Shown one piece after another: positions 24,717 through 33,766 of a stretch of DNA of 48,547 nucleotides. The DNA is from an uncultured Dorea sp. (GTDB lineage Bacteria; Bacillota; Clostridia; Lachnospirales; Lachnospiraceae). The notes below the pieces were generated by a model. It was given only the letters and a program-made list of their open reading frames with translations, was not told where the DNA came from and made no database searches. Numbering within the stretch: the first letter of the stretch is position 1; the number at the start of each line of letters is the position of its first letter. Where the stretch lies: the NCBI GenBank assembly GCA_910578495.1, contig CAJTRE010000021.1, positions 1 through 48,547 on the forward strand, written 5' to 3'. The position numbers and the translations under genes are program-made.

Positions 24717-25830
24717 AACGTTCCCTCCTTACACCGAAAAATGCGGCGGCTAAAAATAGAATACTCATAACTGCCAGTGTCAGTATACATCTGGTAAACC
24801 GCTCAGCATCGTTATATACGCCCATACAGTAGTAAGCGTCACTTAGGACGGCTGCCGGGTTTATGCGGTTGATGATTGGAGCATGCTGTTCTACAATATT
24901 TTTCATATTGACAAACATGAGTCCGGCGAAAAATCCCGGAATTAATGTAATTAACACAGAGAGTCCCATTTTGGCATTGAGCGATAGTTTGGAAAGAGAA
25001 CCAAATGCGAGTCCCATCGTTACCCCAATCATACTTCCCATAAAATTCACAAGAAGAAGGGCGATGTAGTTATGTCCTAGATTGATGCCAAGCACTTTTC
25101 CAATATATATGGTAAGAATCATGATATTTACAAAATGAATCACCACCAGCACTAGCATATCAATGAGAATGAGTGTCAGTTTATGAGTGGGCGTAACACT
25201 TCTTCTTGCGCCCAGTGCGGTAAGGTTTGCCTGGCTGTCAAAACTTGCCCGCACGCCCAGAAAGGCGCCGGAAAGACAAGCGTAGGCAATGAGGGCAAAG
25301 AAATACTGAACAGTGGAATCCAATGTGTCGCCGCCTAGAGTTTCCTCCTTAACTATCTGCCGGTAGTTACTGATGCTTTCAATGGCGGCAGGGAGATTCT
25401 CAGGATGTGTTTTGGCAATATCCGTAAGCATGGCGGCATTTTGATTGTAGGTATCTAAAAGAGAGGTGAGAATACTCTCATTTAAGCCATTTTTACCTAC
25501 TGTAAGAGAAGGTGTTTCTTTTACGTAGTAAATGCCTGAAATTTCACCTTCATCCAGCATGTGCAGGGCATCGTCCTCAGAGGAAGCAGACAGGATGTTA
25601 AGTGTATCACCGTCCAGAGCCTTCAAAAAAGAAGGAAATTCCGAAGCTTTATTCTCTATGACGCACACGTTTACGACTGACCACTCAGATTCTCCGGTGG
25701 CAGAAAGCCCGGCTCTTCCGAAACTAAAATAGAAGAGTGTAGCAAGTATGAGAGGGAAGGTCAAAGCCCAGAACATAACGGAAAATTCCCTCGTAATCTG
25801 AATAAATCGGTATTTGAATAAAAATAACAT
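24703..25830 (-). CDS. ABC-2 type exporter permease, first subunit (linearmycin-resistance type)
   Basis: A 375-aa paralogue of the other permease. The N-terminal helix includes FSVMFWALTFPLILATLFYFSFG, the extracytoplasmic domain holds VNVCVIENKASEFPSFLKAL, and about five helices follow from residue 180. The VMFWALTFPLIL stretch is typical of ABC2_membrane_3 permeases. The start at 25830 has GGAGG 9 nt upstream. It lies between the ATPase gene and its partner permease. Confidence 0.85.
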   Translation of the reverse strand: MLFLFKYRFIQITREFSVMFWALTFPLILATLFYFSFGRAGLSATGESEWSVVNVCVIENKASEFPSFLKALDGDTLNILSASSEDDALHMLDEGEISGIYYVKETPSLTVGKNGLNESILTSLLDTYNQNAAMLTDIAKTHPENLPAAIESISNYRQIVKEETLGGDTLDSTVQYFFALIAYACLSGAFLGVRASFDSQANLTALGARRSVTPTHKLTLILIDMLVLVVIHFVNIMILTIYIGKVLGINLGHNYIALLLVNFMGSMIGVTMGLAFGSLSKLSLNAKMGLSVLITLIPGFFAGLMFVNMKNIVEQHAPIINRINPAAVLSDAYYCMGVYNDAERFTRCILTLAVMSILFLAAAFFGVRRERYDSI

Positions 25831-25842
25831 AAGACATGCCTC

Positions 25843-26772
25843 CTAATCCCGCAATTCTTTTCCCGTAATCTCAAGAAATACATCGTTGAGGGTGGGAAGT
25901 TCAGAGAACACGCGCCCAAAAGAAACGTCTCGTTCTGTGAGGAAATTTAAAATCCGCACCAGATTATGTCTGGCACTGCTTAGACGAATCTTTAGTACCT
26001 GTTCTTCGTAAGTAATGTCAAAGACATGAGGGAGGGCATGAAGCCCGGCAAGTAAGGCGTCATCTGCTGCAATGGCTTCGATGGTGATGGTTTCTCCGGT
26101 TTTGATCATATTTTTCAGTTCCTCTTTTGTACCCGTTGCCAGTACCCGTCCATGGTCGATGATGGCGATACGGGAACAAATCTGCTCTACTTCTTCCATG
26201 TAGTGAGAGGTATAGATGATGGTAGACCCTTGTTTGTTCAATTCCAAGATGCCTTCTAATATTTTATTACGGCTTTGTGGATCAACGGCAACAGTGGGTT
26301 CATCTAAGATAATGAGTTTTGGTTTATGGACGATACCGCAGGCGATATTCAATCTTCTGAGTAGTCCGCCTGACAGTTTCTTAGGACGTATTTTGCGGTA
26401 GTCTTCAAGATTTGTAAAACGGATTGCTTCTTCTACAAGTTCTTTTCGCTTTGCCTTGTCCTTAATATACAAACCGCAGAAATAGTCAATATTTTCCCAG
26501 ACAGACATCTGTTCAAAAACAGCGATATTCTGCATGACAACTCCGATGTTTTTCTTTATATTATAACTGTCGGGGTGCATTTCTTTTCCAAAGACAGTAA
26601 TCTGTCCTTTGTCGTATTTTAGAAGAGCGAGGAGACAGCCGATGGCAGTGGTTTTGCCGGAGCCGTTTGGACCGAGAAGGCCGAAGATTTCTCCTTCTTC
26701 AATATCTAAGTTCAGATGGTCAAGAGCGATAAGTGAACCGTAACGTTTGACCAGATTTTCAATGTGGATCAT
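25843..26772 (-). CDS. ABC exporter ATP-binding protein (linearmycin-resistance type)
   Basis: A protein of about 309 aa. Walker A GPNGSGKTT, Q-loop VVMQNIAVFEQMSVWENI, signature KLSGGLLRRL, Walker B LIILDEPTVAVD and the H-loop TSHYMEE are all present. The C-terminal extension (about 215-309) is typical of drug-export ATPases of the LnrL/DrrA type. The frame opens at GTG 26790, but AAAGGAA precedes the ATG at 26772 at better spacing. It is first in a minus-strand operon with two permeases and diverges from a sensor kinase that probably controls it. Confidence 0.93.
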   Translation of the reverse strand: MIHIENLVKRYGSLIALDHLNLDIEEGEIFGLLGPNGSGKTTAIGCLLALLKYDKGQITVFGKEMHPDSYNIKKNIGVVMQNIAVFEQMSVWENIDYFCGLYIKDKAKRKELVEEAIRFTNLEDYRKIRPKKLSGGLLRRLNIACGIVHKPKLIILDEPTVAVDPQSRNKILEGILELNKQGSTIIYTSHYMEEVEQICSRIAIIDHGRVLATGTKEELKNMIKTGETITIEAIAADDALLAGLHALPHVFDITYEEQVLKIRLSSARHNLVRILNFLTERDVSFGRVFSELPTLNDVFLEITGKELRD

Positions 26773-26803
26773 AAAAATCATTCCTTTCACTTTTGTTACT
26801 TGT

Positions 26804-26868
26804 AGTATAGATTGCCTGTGTATATAATGATAGTGTCATGCGTCATTATGTAATATGACAAATGTCAT
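26804..26868. promoter_or_regulatory. Divergent control region of ABC exporter and two-component genes, with TGTCAT repeats
   Basis: A minus-strand -10, TATACT (26804-26809), lies upstream of the exporter. Between the divergent genes there is a perfect palindrome ATGACA-AA-TGTCAT (26855-26868) and a nearby direct TGTCATGCGTCAT (26834-26846). NarL/LiaR-type regulators bind such short inverted repeats, so this is a candidate site for the adjacent response regulator. Confidence 0.5.
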
Positions 26869-26910
26869 GATATTGTGAGAAGATGCAGAAGGTATGACGG
26901 GGGTGGGATA

Positions 26911-27984
26911 GTGAGCCTGGTAGTGGAACAGGGAATATTAGTTTTATATAGTTTTGTTATGATATTGCTGATCCCGGTAGATACGATGTTTGTAGTGACA
27001 TTTCTTATAACGGTGATCTATATCTGTGTGGAGAACATGGAGATTTCGGAAAGAAACGTAAAGGTTATGATGACGCTGTTTTTATCTGTCAGTGTTATCT
27101 GTCCGAAGTTTTTGATATTTGCTCCGGTTGTTTTATTTGATATGTTAGAAAAGGGGCAGTCTAAGGCAGGAATTATCTTGGGTATTCTATGTGCGTATTT
27201 TTATATAGGAAGGGAACAGAGAATGTTCATATTTCTGGTATTTGGTTGTGTGGCTGCCGGTGTGCTTTCGTATCGGAGCAGGCAGTATATAAGATTGTCC
27301 GGTGAATACTGTAAGATGAGAGATGATAGTATGGAGCGGAATCTGATGCTGAAAGAAAAGAACCAGAGTTTGCTCAAGAATCAGGATTATGAGATATATA
27401 CGGCTACTTTAAAAGAGCGGAATCGTATTGCAAGAGAGATTCACGATAATGTAGGGCATATGTTATCTAGAGCCATCCTTATGGTGGGGGCGATGAAAAC
27501 AGTAAATCGAGAAAAGAGTATGGAAGCTGCATTGGAACAATTGGAAGATACTCTTCATACGGCAATGACAAATGTACGAGAGAGTGTCCATGACCTTCAT
27601 GATGATTCGGTGAATTTACAAGAGGTTCTTAAGAGCCTTGTGGAGGCTAATACGTTTTGTCCGGTACATTTAATCTATGATATGGGTTATATAGTTCCAA
27701 AAGAAGTGAAATATAGTTTTATCGCTATTGTCAAAGAGGCGCTCAACAACATTGCAAAACACAGCGAGGCAGACAGGGCGGATATTGTGGTGCGAGAGCA
27801 TCCAGGGCTTTATCAATTGATTATCGAGGATAACGGACGGGGTGAACAGAAACAGCAAGGCAGGAAGGGAATTGGAATACGTAATATGAAGGACAGGGTG
27901 TCGGCGCTTGGGGGAAGGATTCAGATTACTTCTGAGAAAGGCTTCCGCATTTATATTACTGTGCCAAAGAAAGGAGAAGGTTAG
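26911..27984 (+). CDS. Sensor histidine kinase (HisKA_3, LiaS/LnrJ-like)
   Basis: A protein of about 357 aa. The N-terminal third has about five hydrophobic segments with short loops, so it senses within the membrane. A cytoplasmic linker leads to the H-box ERNRIAREIHDNVGHML, with the phospho-accepting His near residue 178, and an HATPase domain with EALNNIAKHSEA and GIGIRNMKDRV. It should phosphorylate the response regulator whose ATG directly abuts its stop codon. The frame extends to a GTG at 26875 that lacks a ribosome site; GTG at 26911 after GGGGGTGGG is preferred. Partner and target are inferred from gene order. Confidence 0.88.
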   Translation: MSLVVEQGILVLYSFVMILLIPVDTMFVVTFLITVIYICVENMEISERNVKVMMTLFLSVSVICPKFLIFAPVVLFDMLEKGQSKAGIILGILCAYFYIGREQRMFIFLVFGCVAAGVLSYRSRQYIRLSGEYCKMRDDSMERNLMLKEKNQSLLKNQDYEIYTATLKERNRIAREIHDNVGHMLSRAILMVGAMKTVNREKSMEAALEQLEDTLHTAMTNVRESVHDLHDDSVNLQEVLKSLVEANTFCPVHLIYDMGYIVPKEVKYSFIAIVKEALNNIAKHSEADRADIVVREHPGLYQLIIEDNGRGEQKQQGRKGIGIRNMKDRVSALGGRIQITSEKGFRIYITVPKKGEG

Positions 27985-28605
27985 ATGAGAGTTGTGATCG
28001 TAGATGATGATACATTTGTGGCAGGTGCGCTGAAAACCATATTGGAAGCAGAAGAGGACGTCACAGTCGTAGGTGTGGGAAACGATGGACGAGAAGCAGT
28101 GCAGTTATATGAAGACCGGAAGCCCGACGTACTTCTCATGGATATACGGATGAAAGAAATGAGTGGATTAGAGGCGGCAAAGCAAATTCTTGGCAGAGCT
28201 CCCAAAGCGAAGATTTTGCTCCTTACAACATTTTCGGATGATGAGTACATTGTGAAAGCGTTGAAATACGGCGTAAAAGGGTATCTTTTGAAACAAGATT
28301 ACCATAGTATCCTGCCGGCATTACAGGCAGTGCACTTGGGACAAAGCGTTTTTGGAACAGAGATAATGGCGAAGCTGCCAGAACTTCTGAAAGAAAAGAA
28401 GAGTTTTGACTGGTCGGCATTCGACATTGGAGAAAAAGAATTGCAGGTTATTTCCCTTGTGGCAGAGGGATTTAGCAATAAAGAGATTGCCGAGAGGCTG
28501 TTTCTGAGCGAAGGGACAGTGAGGAACTATATGAGCCAGATATTGGATAAGATGGGGCTTAGAGACAGAACGCAGCTTGCAGTGTATTATCTGAATGTAA
28601 AGTAA
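27985..28605 (+). CDS. NarL/FixJ-family response regulator (LiaR/LnrK-like)
   Basis: A 206-aa transcription regulator. The receiver domain has DDD (residues 7-9), phospho-acceptor D53 (LLMDIRM), T near LLLTTF and K in GYLLKQD. The C-terminal LuxR helix-turn-helix reads LVAEGFSNKEIAERLFLSEGTVRNYMSQIL. Translation starts at the base following the kinase stop, so the pair is coupled. It probably activates the divergent ABC exporter when the kinase senses a membrane-active compound. Confidence 0.92.
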   Translation: MRVVIVDDDTFVAGALKTILEAEEDVTVVGVGNDGREAVQLYEDRKPDVLLMDIRMKEMSGLEAAKQILGRAPKAKILLLTTFSDDEYIVKALKYGVKGYLLKQDYHSILPALQAVHLGQSVFGTEIMAKLPELLKEKKSFDWSAFDIGEKELQVISLVAEGFSNKEIAERLFLSEGTVRNYMSQILDKMGLRDRTQLAVYYLNVK

Positions 28606-28635
28606 GGCATGTAAAGAGATAGTGAGGTAAGTAAT

Positions 28636-29322
28636 ATGTACCATATTTTAATTATAGAAGACGACAGAGCCTTGAATTCCGGCGTTGTACTGGCGCTCAA
28701 AAATCAAGAGGACAAATTCATTCAGTGTTATAATCTTGCAGAAGCAAAGGCTTCATGGCAAAAAGAGAGGATTGATTTGATGATACTGGATGTGAATCTG
28801 CCGGATGGAAGCGGTTATGAACTTCTGGAACTGGTGCGCAAAGATTCAGATATACCGGTTCTTATGCTGACGGCGAATGATCTGGAGATGGATGAAGTGA
28901 CAGGATTATCCCTTGGTGCGGATGATTATATGACAAAACCATTCAGTCTTGCAGTGCTCCGGGCGAGAATGGAAGTGTTGAAAAGAAGAATACAAAGAGA
29001 AAAAAAGACACAGGAAGCCTATGAGATAGAAGATTTCGTATTTGATTATGAGAAGCTTTTGTTTACTTATAAAGGCCGGGAAATCACACTCAGCCGCAAT
29101 GAGCAGAAACTGTTAAAATTATTTTTGGAACATCAAGGCCAAGTGCTCACAAGAGAGGTTCTGGTGGACAGGCTTTGGACGGATGGCGCAGAATATGTAG
29201 ATGAAAATGCACTGTCTGTTACGGTGAACCGCCTGCGTAAGAAGCTGGAAGCAGGGGACAGGGCTTGCGGTTATATTCAGACGGTGTATGGCCTTGGATA
29301 TGTTTGGAAAAAGGAAGTATAG
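28636..29322 (+). CDS. OmpR-family response regulator (BceR-like)
   Basis: A 228-aa regulator with receiver residues E8, D9 and D10, phospho-acceptor D52 (ILDVNLPDGSG), LMLTAND and K in DYMTKPF. The winged-helix output domain holds REITLSRNEQKLLKLFLEHQGQVLTREVL and VTVNRLRKKLE. It lies only 30 nt after the NarL-type regulator, so two different two-component systems may share a transcript. It is most like regulators of bacitracin or lantibiotic resistance transporters. The downstream kinase and ABC genes are its likely partners. Confidence 0.92.
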   Translation: MYHILIIEDDRALNSGVVLALKNQEDKFIQCYNLAEAKASWQKERIDLMILDVNLPDGSGYELLELVRKDSDIPVLMLTANDLEMDEVTGLSLGADDYMTKPFSLAVLRARMEVLKRRIQREKKTQEAYEIEDFVFDYEKLLFTYKGREITLSRNEQKLLKLFLEHQGQVLTREVLVDRLWTDGAEYVDENALSVTVNRLRKKLEAGDRACGYIQTVYGLGYVWKKEV

Positions 29323-29370
29323 AACGTACAGACGGTATTGAAAGAGGAATGGGAGAGGTTGTAGAAGCGG

Positions 29371-30219
29371 ATGTTTGGAAGAAAGAAACAGTGGGACAGA
29401 CTCAATCAGATGTTAGATGATGCAATCAGCGGGGAGTTTCAGGAGAGCCGTTATGATGAAACGGAGCTGTCTAAGATAGAATCAAAATGGAAACAGTTTT
29501 TGGAAAGTTCTTCGATATCCAGAGAGAACATTGAACGGGAGAAAGAAAGTATTAAAAGTCTGATTTCAGACATATCTCACCAGACGAAGACGCCGATTGC
29601 CAATCTGAAGCTTTATGAAGAACTTCTGGAAGAACGGATGAAAGCGAATGGACTGGAAGAAGAATTGGAACTTTTAAACCAGATTAAAAGTCAGACCGGG
29701 AAATTAGATTTTCTGATTCAATCACTTACGAAGATGTCAAGATTGGAGAATCATATTTTAATGATGCATCCGTTACCGCAGAGGGCAGTAGAGTTGATGT
29801 GTTCCGTTCAGAAAGAAATAGAGGCGAAAGCGCAGGAAAAAGAAATAGAAGTCAGGGTAGAGTATACAGAAGACTTTTCTATGCTTTATGACCGGAAGTG
29901 GACGGAAGAAGCGCTTTATAACATCGTAGATAATGCAGTAAAGTACAGCTCGGAAAAGTCCCGAATTGTGATAGAGGCAAAACCATATGAAATCTATGGT
30001 TCCATTATCGTGAGAGATGAGGGCATGGGGATGACGGAGGCAGAGATTCCTAAGATCTTCCAGAGATTTTACAGAAGTGAAGCTGTCAGTGGGGAAGAAG
30101 GTGTCGGTCTTGGACTTTATCTGGCAAGAGAGATTGTGAGAAAGCAGAGTGGTTATATTAAGGTAAAATCAGAAATAGGAAAAGGCAGCGAATTTGTGGT
30201 ATTTCTGCCGAGAGGATAG
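29371..30219 (+). CDS. Sensor histidine kinase without membrane segments
   Basis: A 282-aa HisKA/HATPase_c kinase. The H-box is SDISHQTKTPIANLKLY (H70); the N-box IVDNAVKYS, G1 DEGMGM, F-box IFQRFYR and G2 GVGLGLYLA are intact. The first 60 residues are charged and helical, without any hydrophobic stretch, so there is neither a sensor domain nor a membrane anchor. In BceS-type systems two helices let the kinase read the transporter's state; here contact would have to be cytoplasmic. The ribosome site is weak (GGAGAGG about 14 nt before ATG). There is an in-frame stop upstream, so no longer version exists. Confidence 0.88.
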   Translation: MFGRKKQWDRLNQMLDDAISGEFQESRYDETELSKIESKWKQFLESSSISRENIEREKESIKSLISDISHQTKTPIANLKLYEELLEERMKANGLEEELELLNQIKSQTGKLDFLIQSLTKMSRLENHILMMHPLPQRAVELMCSVQKEIEAKAQEKEIEVRVEYTEDFSMLYDRKWTEEALYNIVDNAVKYSSEKSRIVIEAKPYEIYGSIIVRDEGMGMTEAEIPKIFQRFYRSEAVSGEEGVGLGLYLAREIVRKQSGYIKVKSEIGKGSEFVVFLPRG

Positions 30220-30236
30220 GAAATCTGACAAAACTG

Positions 30237-30264
30237 TTAGATTCTCGAAAGAATGTGGTAAGAT
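30237..30264 (+). promoter_or_regulatory. Possible promoter of the ABC/FtsX pair
   Basis: TTAGAT (30237-30242), 16 bp, TAAGAT (30259-30264) with an upstream TG extended -10. The predicted start of transcription is just before a terminator-like hairpin. Confidence 0.4.
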
Positions 30265-30278
30265 AGAGTTTATAAGAT

Positions 30279-30309
30279 AAGGACAGTAGGAAATAAGTTC
30301 CCTGTCCTT
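30279..30309 (+). terminator. Terminator or leader attenuator between kinase and ABC genes
   Basis: AAGGACAG pairs with CTGTCCTT, with an inner GGAA/TTCC stem, followed by TTTTC. It can end the kinase transcript. It also lies about 10 nt after the predicted -10-driven start for the ABC genes, so it could act as an early attenuator. Confidence 0.65.
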
Positions 30310-30372
30310 TTCATATAGAAGAAGATTATGACTTCAAAGGCGGAATGGTTTGCAGGGGGAAAGGATTAAGAT

Positions 30373-31062
30373 ATGAAAATATTACAGACGAAAGATTTAA
30401 AGAAGTATTACGGAGAAGGGGATACCCTTGTAAAAGCGTTGGATGGTGTCAATCTTCAAGTAGAGCAGGGAGAGTTTGTCTCTATTGTAGGTACAAGCGG
30501 CTCTGGAAAATCAACGTTTCTTCACATGTTGGGAGGTCTTGACAGACCTACTTCCGGTACGGTTGTGGTGGGAGGTAAGGAGATTTTCCAACTAAAGGAT
30601 GAGCAGCTTACGATTTTCAGAAGGAGAAAGATTGGTTTCGTATTTCAAAGCTATAATCTGGTACCGGTATTAAATGTGTATGAGAATATTGTACTTCCGA
30701 TAGAACTGGATGGAAATAAGGTTGATAAACAATATGTAGAGGATATTATTGAAGTTTTAGGGTTAGAAAGTAAGAAATATAATCTGCCAAGCCAGCTATC
30801 CGGTGGACAGCAGCAGAGAGTTGCCATAGCAAGAGCATTGGCGGCAAAACCTGCAATTATCCTTGCGGATGAGCCTACGGGAAACTTAGATTCCGTTACC
30901 AGTCAGGACGTACTAAGTCTTCTGAAAGTGACAGGTGAAAGATTTGGTCAGACAATAGTTATGATTACACACAGTGAGGAAATTGCTCAGATGGCAGACC
31001 GAGTGGTACGCATTGAAGATGGCAGGATTGTATCCGATAAAGGCGGTGAGTCTCATGCGTAA
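30373..31062 (+). CDS. ABC transporter ATP-binding protein (BceA/MacB type)
   Basis: A 229-aa ATPase with Walker A GTSGSGKST, Q-loop FVFQSYNLVPVLNVYENI, signature LSGGQQQR, Walker B AIILADEPTGNLD and H-loop ITHSEE, all typical of the LolD/MacB/BceA branch that works with FtsX-like permeases by mechanotransmission. Its stop overlaps the permease start (ATGCGTAA), so the two are translationally coupled. Likely role: peptide-antibiotic detoxification or sensing. Confidence 0.95.
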   Translation: MKILQTKDLKKYYGEGDTLVKALDGVNLQVEQGEFVSIVGTSGSGKSTFLHMLGGLDRPTSGTVVVGGKEIFQLKDEQLTIFRRRKIGFVFQSYNLVPVLNVYENIVLPIELDGNKVDKQYVEDIIEVLGLESKKYNLPSQLSGGQQQRVAIARALAAKPAIILADEPTGNLDSVTSQDVLSLLKVTGERFGQTIVMITHSEEIAQMADRVVRIEDGRIVSDKGGESHA

Positions 31063-33667
31063 GGTGAAAAATAAACGAGTGATAAAGAATCTTTCTGATA
31101 AGAGTTTCAAGGCAAATAAGACGAGGAACTTAATCGCGGCTATTGCAATTGCTTTGACAGCCATGATGTTCACTTCTTTATTTACAATCGGTATCGGTAC
31201 TATGGAAAATTTCCAGAGACAGACAATGAGGCAGTCAGGAGGAGATTCGCATGGTGTTATTAAGAATATTACAAAAGAGCAGTATGAAAAGTTGTCTAAG
31301 CACAAACTGGTGAAAGAAAGCGCTCCTTGTATGCTGGTGGCAGACTGGGTAGAAAATCCGGAGTTTTTAAAACGTCATCTGGAGATGTGGTACTATCCAA
31401 AAGAGTGGTATCCGCACTGTTTCTTAGAGATTATAGATGGAAGAGCGCCCAAAGAGGCGGATGAAATTCTTCTCGATGAAACTTCTATGGAGCTTCTTGG
31501 GAAAGAACCAAAAGCCGGACAGAAAGTGACCTTGAATCTTCGGATTAAAAATGAAGATACAGAGACTGTAGAGCGTACTTTTATTGTGTCTGGCGTCGCG
31601 AAAGCTTCTGGTGGAATGAATGTCGGGTTTGCTATTGTATCAAAGGAATATCAGAGAGTCTATGCAAAAGAACTTGTGAATACGTATAAAGAGAATGGTT
31701 CCAATACAGGGACTATCCGTATGGATGTGATACTGTCTAATTCTTGGAGTATTCAAGAGAAAATTGACAAGGTGATCACTGAAAGTGGTTATTCTGTAAC
31801 GAAAGGAGATGCAGATTATATAGCAAGCAATGCAAATTGGGCGTATATTTCAGATGGAGGAGAGAAAGATCCATTTACAGTGATAGGAGCAGTGGGAGGT
31901 CTGTTACTTATTCTTCTGACAGGATACCTTATTATATACAATGTATTTCAAATATCGGTTATGAAAGATATTAGGTATTATGGATTATTGAAGACGATTG
32001 GAACGACAGGAGCGCAGGTGAGGCGCCTTTTAAGAAGACAGGCGCTAAGGCTGTCGCTCATGGGAATACCGGCAGGACTCATCGTAGGATTTTTTATTGG
32101 TAAATGGATTGTTCCGATGGTACTTCAGATTTCATCTTATGGAGACAATGGCGTAGTTGTTACCATGAATCCTGTGATTTTCCTCGGTGCGGCAGTGTTT
32201 TCACTGTTAACAGTATTTATTTCTATTCGGAAGCCTGCAAAGATTGCCACAAAAGTATCGCCCATAGAAGCAGTGCGATACACAGACGGCGGTGCGCGGC
32301 AGAAAAAGAAAAAACAAAAGAAGACGACAGATGGTGGGAAACTTGGAAGAATGGCACTTTCTAATATTGGTAGAAGTAAGAAACGGACAGTTATCATTAT
32401 AACCTCTCTGTCTCTTGCAGTCGTACTGTTAAATAGTATCTTTACTGTAACAAATTCATTTGATATGGATGTATATTTGAAGAAATTTGCTTCTTCGGAT
32501 GTGCATATCGCAAATGCAGAATATTATAATTATAATTATTCATATGTACCGGAGGAAGAGATAGATACTGTGAAGTTATCGGAGTCTTTTATAGAGGCGT
32601 GTGAGTCTCAGGATGGTTTTGAAAAGGGCGGCAGAATCTATGGTGCAAGGAGCCAGGTAGGATTGGATGCAGAAACTTATGAGGCCCCGGATTATATTCC
32701 AAGAAATGAGAACGGTGAATATTGTGAAATATTCGGCTCAGATAAAGAGGTATATTGGAAAATAAATGATACAGCTTATGATACCGCATTTTATGGATTG
32801 GAAGATTTTACGTTGGACATTGTGGATGTATGGGAAGGAGAGGATGATATAGATGTTATACGAAAGAAGCTGGCAACCGGCGGCTATATTCTTTCTTCCA
32901 CGCGGGTAGATGATAATGATTTTGTGTATGAAAAGGAAGTCATGCATCATGCGGGAGATAAACTTACCCTTGTGCTTCCGGACGGAACGAAGAAAAAGGT
33001 AGAAGTTCTTTCAGTAATAAAAGAAAATTATTATGGACTGACAGACCGGATGGGTGCTAGATTTGCTTATTATACTTCTGCTAATATATTTAAAGAATGG
33101 GTATCCGACTCGTTTCTTATGAGTTATGCTTGTGACGTAGAGGATGATAAAGAAAAGGAGTTTTGTCAATTCCTAAAAGATTATACAGAGACAGTCGAAC
33201 CGTTGATGAACTATGAGTCTAAGGAACTTTGGCTGGACGACTACAAAGGTATGATAGGACTTATCGTATTAGTAGGCGGACTTATGACTCTCGTGATAGC
33301 AGTAATAGGAATTTTAAATTTCATCAATTCTATCCTTACGGGAATGGTGACACGTCAGAAAGAATTCGCCATGATGGAGGCCATTGGTATGACGAAGAAA
33401 CAGATTGTGAAAATGTTAGTGTTGGAAGGAATATATTATGCACTGTTTACGATTACCGCATCGTTTGTCATAGGCAGTATATTTTCACTTACTGCTCTTC
33501 GTGCATTAGTAGGCGGGTTATGGTTTTTGAAATATAAATTTGTGATATGGCCGATGCTACTTGTATTCCCAATTCTCCTTGTGTTTGGAGTTTTGCTTCC
33601 ATGGAGTGTCTATAAGGGACAAAGGGAGAGAAGTTTGATTGATGTGATTCGGGAAAGCAGTTTTTAA
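31055..33667 (+). CDS. FtsX-like ABC permease (BceB-type)
   Basis: An 870-aa membrane protein. The N-terminal helix IAAIAIALTAMMFTSLFTI is followed by a large extracytoplasmic domain (about 45-270), then three helices forming the first FtsX domain (about 275-420), a hydrophilic linker, a further helix (TVIIITSLSLAVVLLNSIFTV), a second large extracytoplasmic domain and the last FtsX domain (LIVLVGGLMTLVIAVIGILNFIN, MMEAIGMTKKQI). That is the duplicated MacB_PCD/FtsX plan. The ATG at 31055 overlaps the ATPase stop by 8 nt; the upstream extension of the frame is not coding. It probably recognises a cell-wall-active peptide. Confidence 0.92.
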   Translation: MRKVKNKRVIKNLSDKSFKANKTRNLIAAIAIALTAMMFTSLFTIGIGTMENFQRQTMRQSGGDSHGVIKNITKEQYEKLSKHKLVKESAPCMLVADWVENPEFLKRHLEMWYYPKEWYPHCFLEIIDGRAPKEADEILLDETSMELLGKEPKAGQKVTLNLRIKNEDTETVERTFIVSGVAKASGGMNVGFAIVSKEYQRVYAKELVNTYKENGSNTGTIRMDVILSNSWSIQEKIDKVITESGYSVTKGDADYIASNANWAYISDGGEKDPFTVIGAVGGLLLILLTGYLIIYNVFQISVMKDIRYYGLLKTIGTTGAQVRRLLRRQALRLSLMGIPAGLIVGFFIGKWIVPMVLQISSYGDNGVVVTMNPVIFLGAAVFSLLTVFISIRKPAKIATKVSPIEAVRYTDGGARQKKKKQKKTTDGGKLGRMALSNIGRSKKRTVIIITSLSLAVVLLNSIFTVTNSFDMDVYLKKFASSDVHIANAEYYNYNYSYVPEEEIDTVKLSESFIEACESQDGFEKGGRIYGARSQVGLDAETYEAPDYIPRNENGEYCEIFGSDKEVYWKINDTAYDTAFYGLEDFTLDIVDVWEGEDDIDVIRKKLATGGYILSSTRVDDNDFVYEKEVMHHAGDKLTLVLPDGTKKKVEVLSVIKENYYGLTDRMGARFAYYTSANIFKEWVSDSFLMSYACDVEDDKEKEFCQFLKDYTETVEPLMNYESKELWLDDYKGMIGLIVLVGGLMTLVIAVIGILNFINSILTGMVTRQKEFAMMEAIGMTKKQIVKMLVLEGIYYALFTITASFVIGSIFSLTALRALVGGLWFLKYKFVIWPMLLVFPILLVFGVLLPWSVYKGQRERSLIDVIRESSF

Positions 33668-33705
33668 TCAATACAATAGGTCGTTGCATTTCGTTATTAA
33701 CCCAG

Positions 33706-33734
33706 TTGTAAATCAAAGAAATATTGTCTATAAT
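33706..33734 (+). promoter_or_regulatory. Promoter of the iron alcohol dehydrogenase gene
   Basis: TTGTAA (33706-33711), 17 bp, consensus TATAAT (33729-33734), about 33 bp before the start codon. Confidence 0.65.
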
Positions 33735-33766
33735 GAAAGAACAAATTACGAGAGGAGATTTTATAT

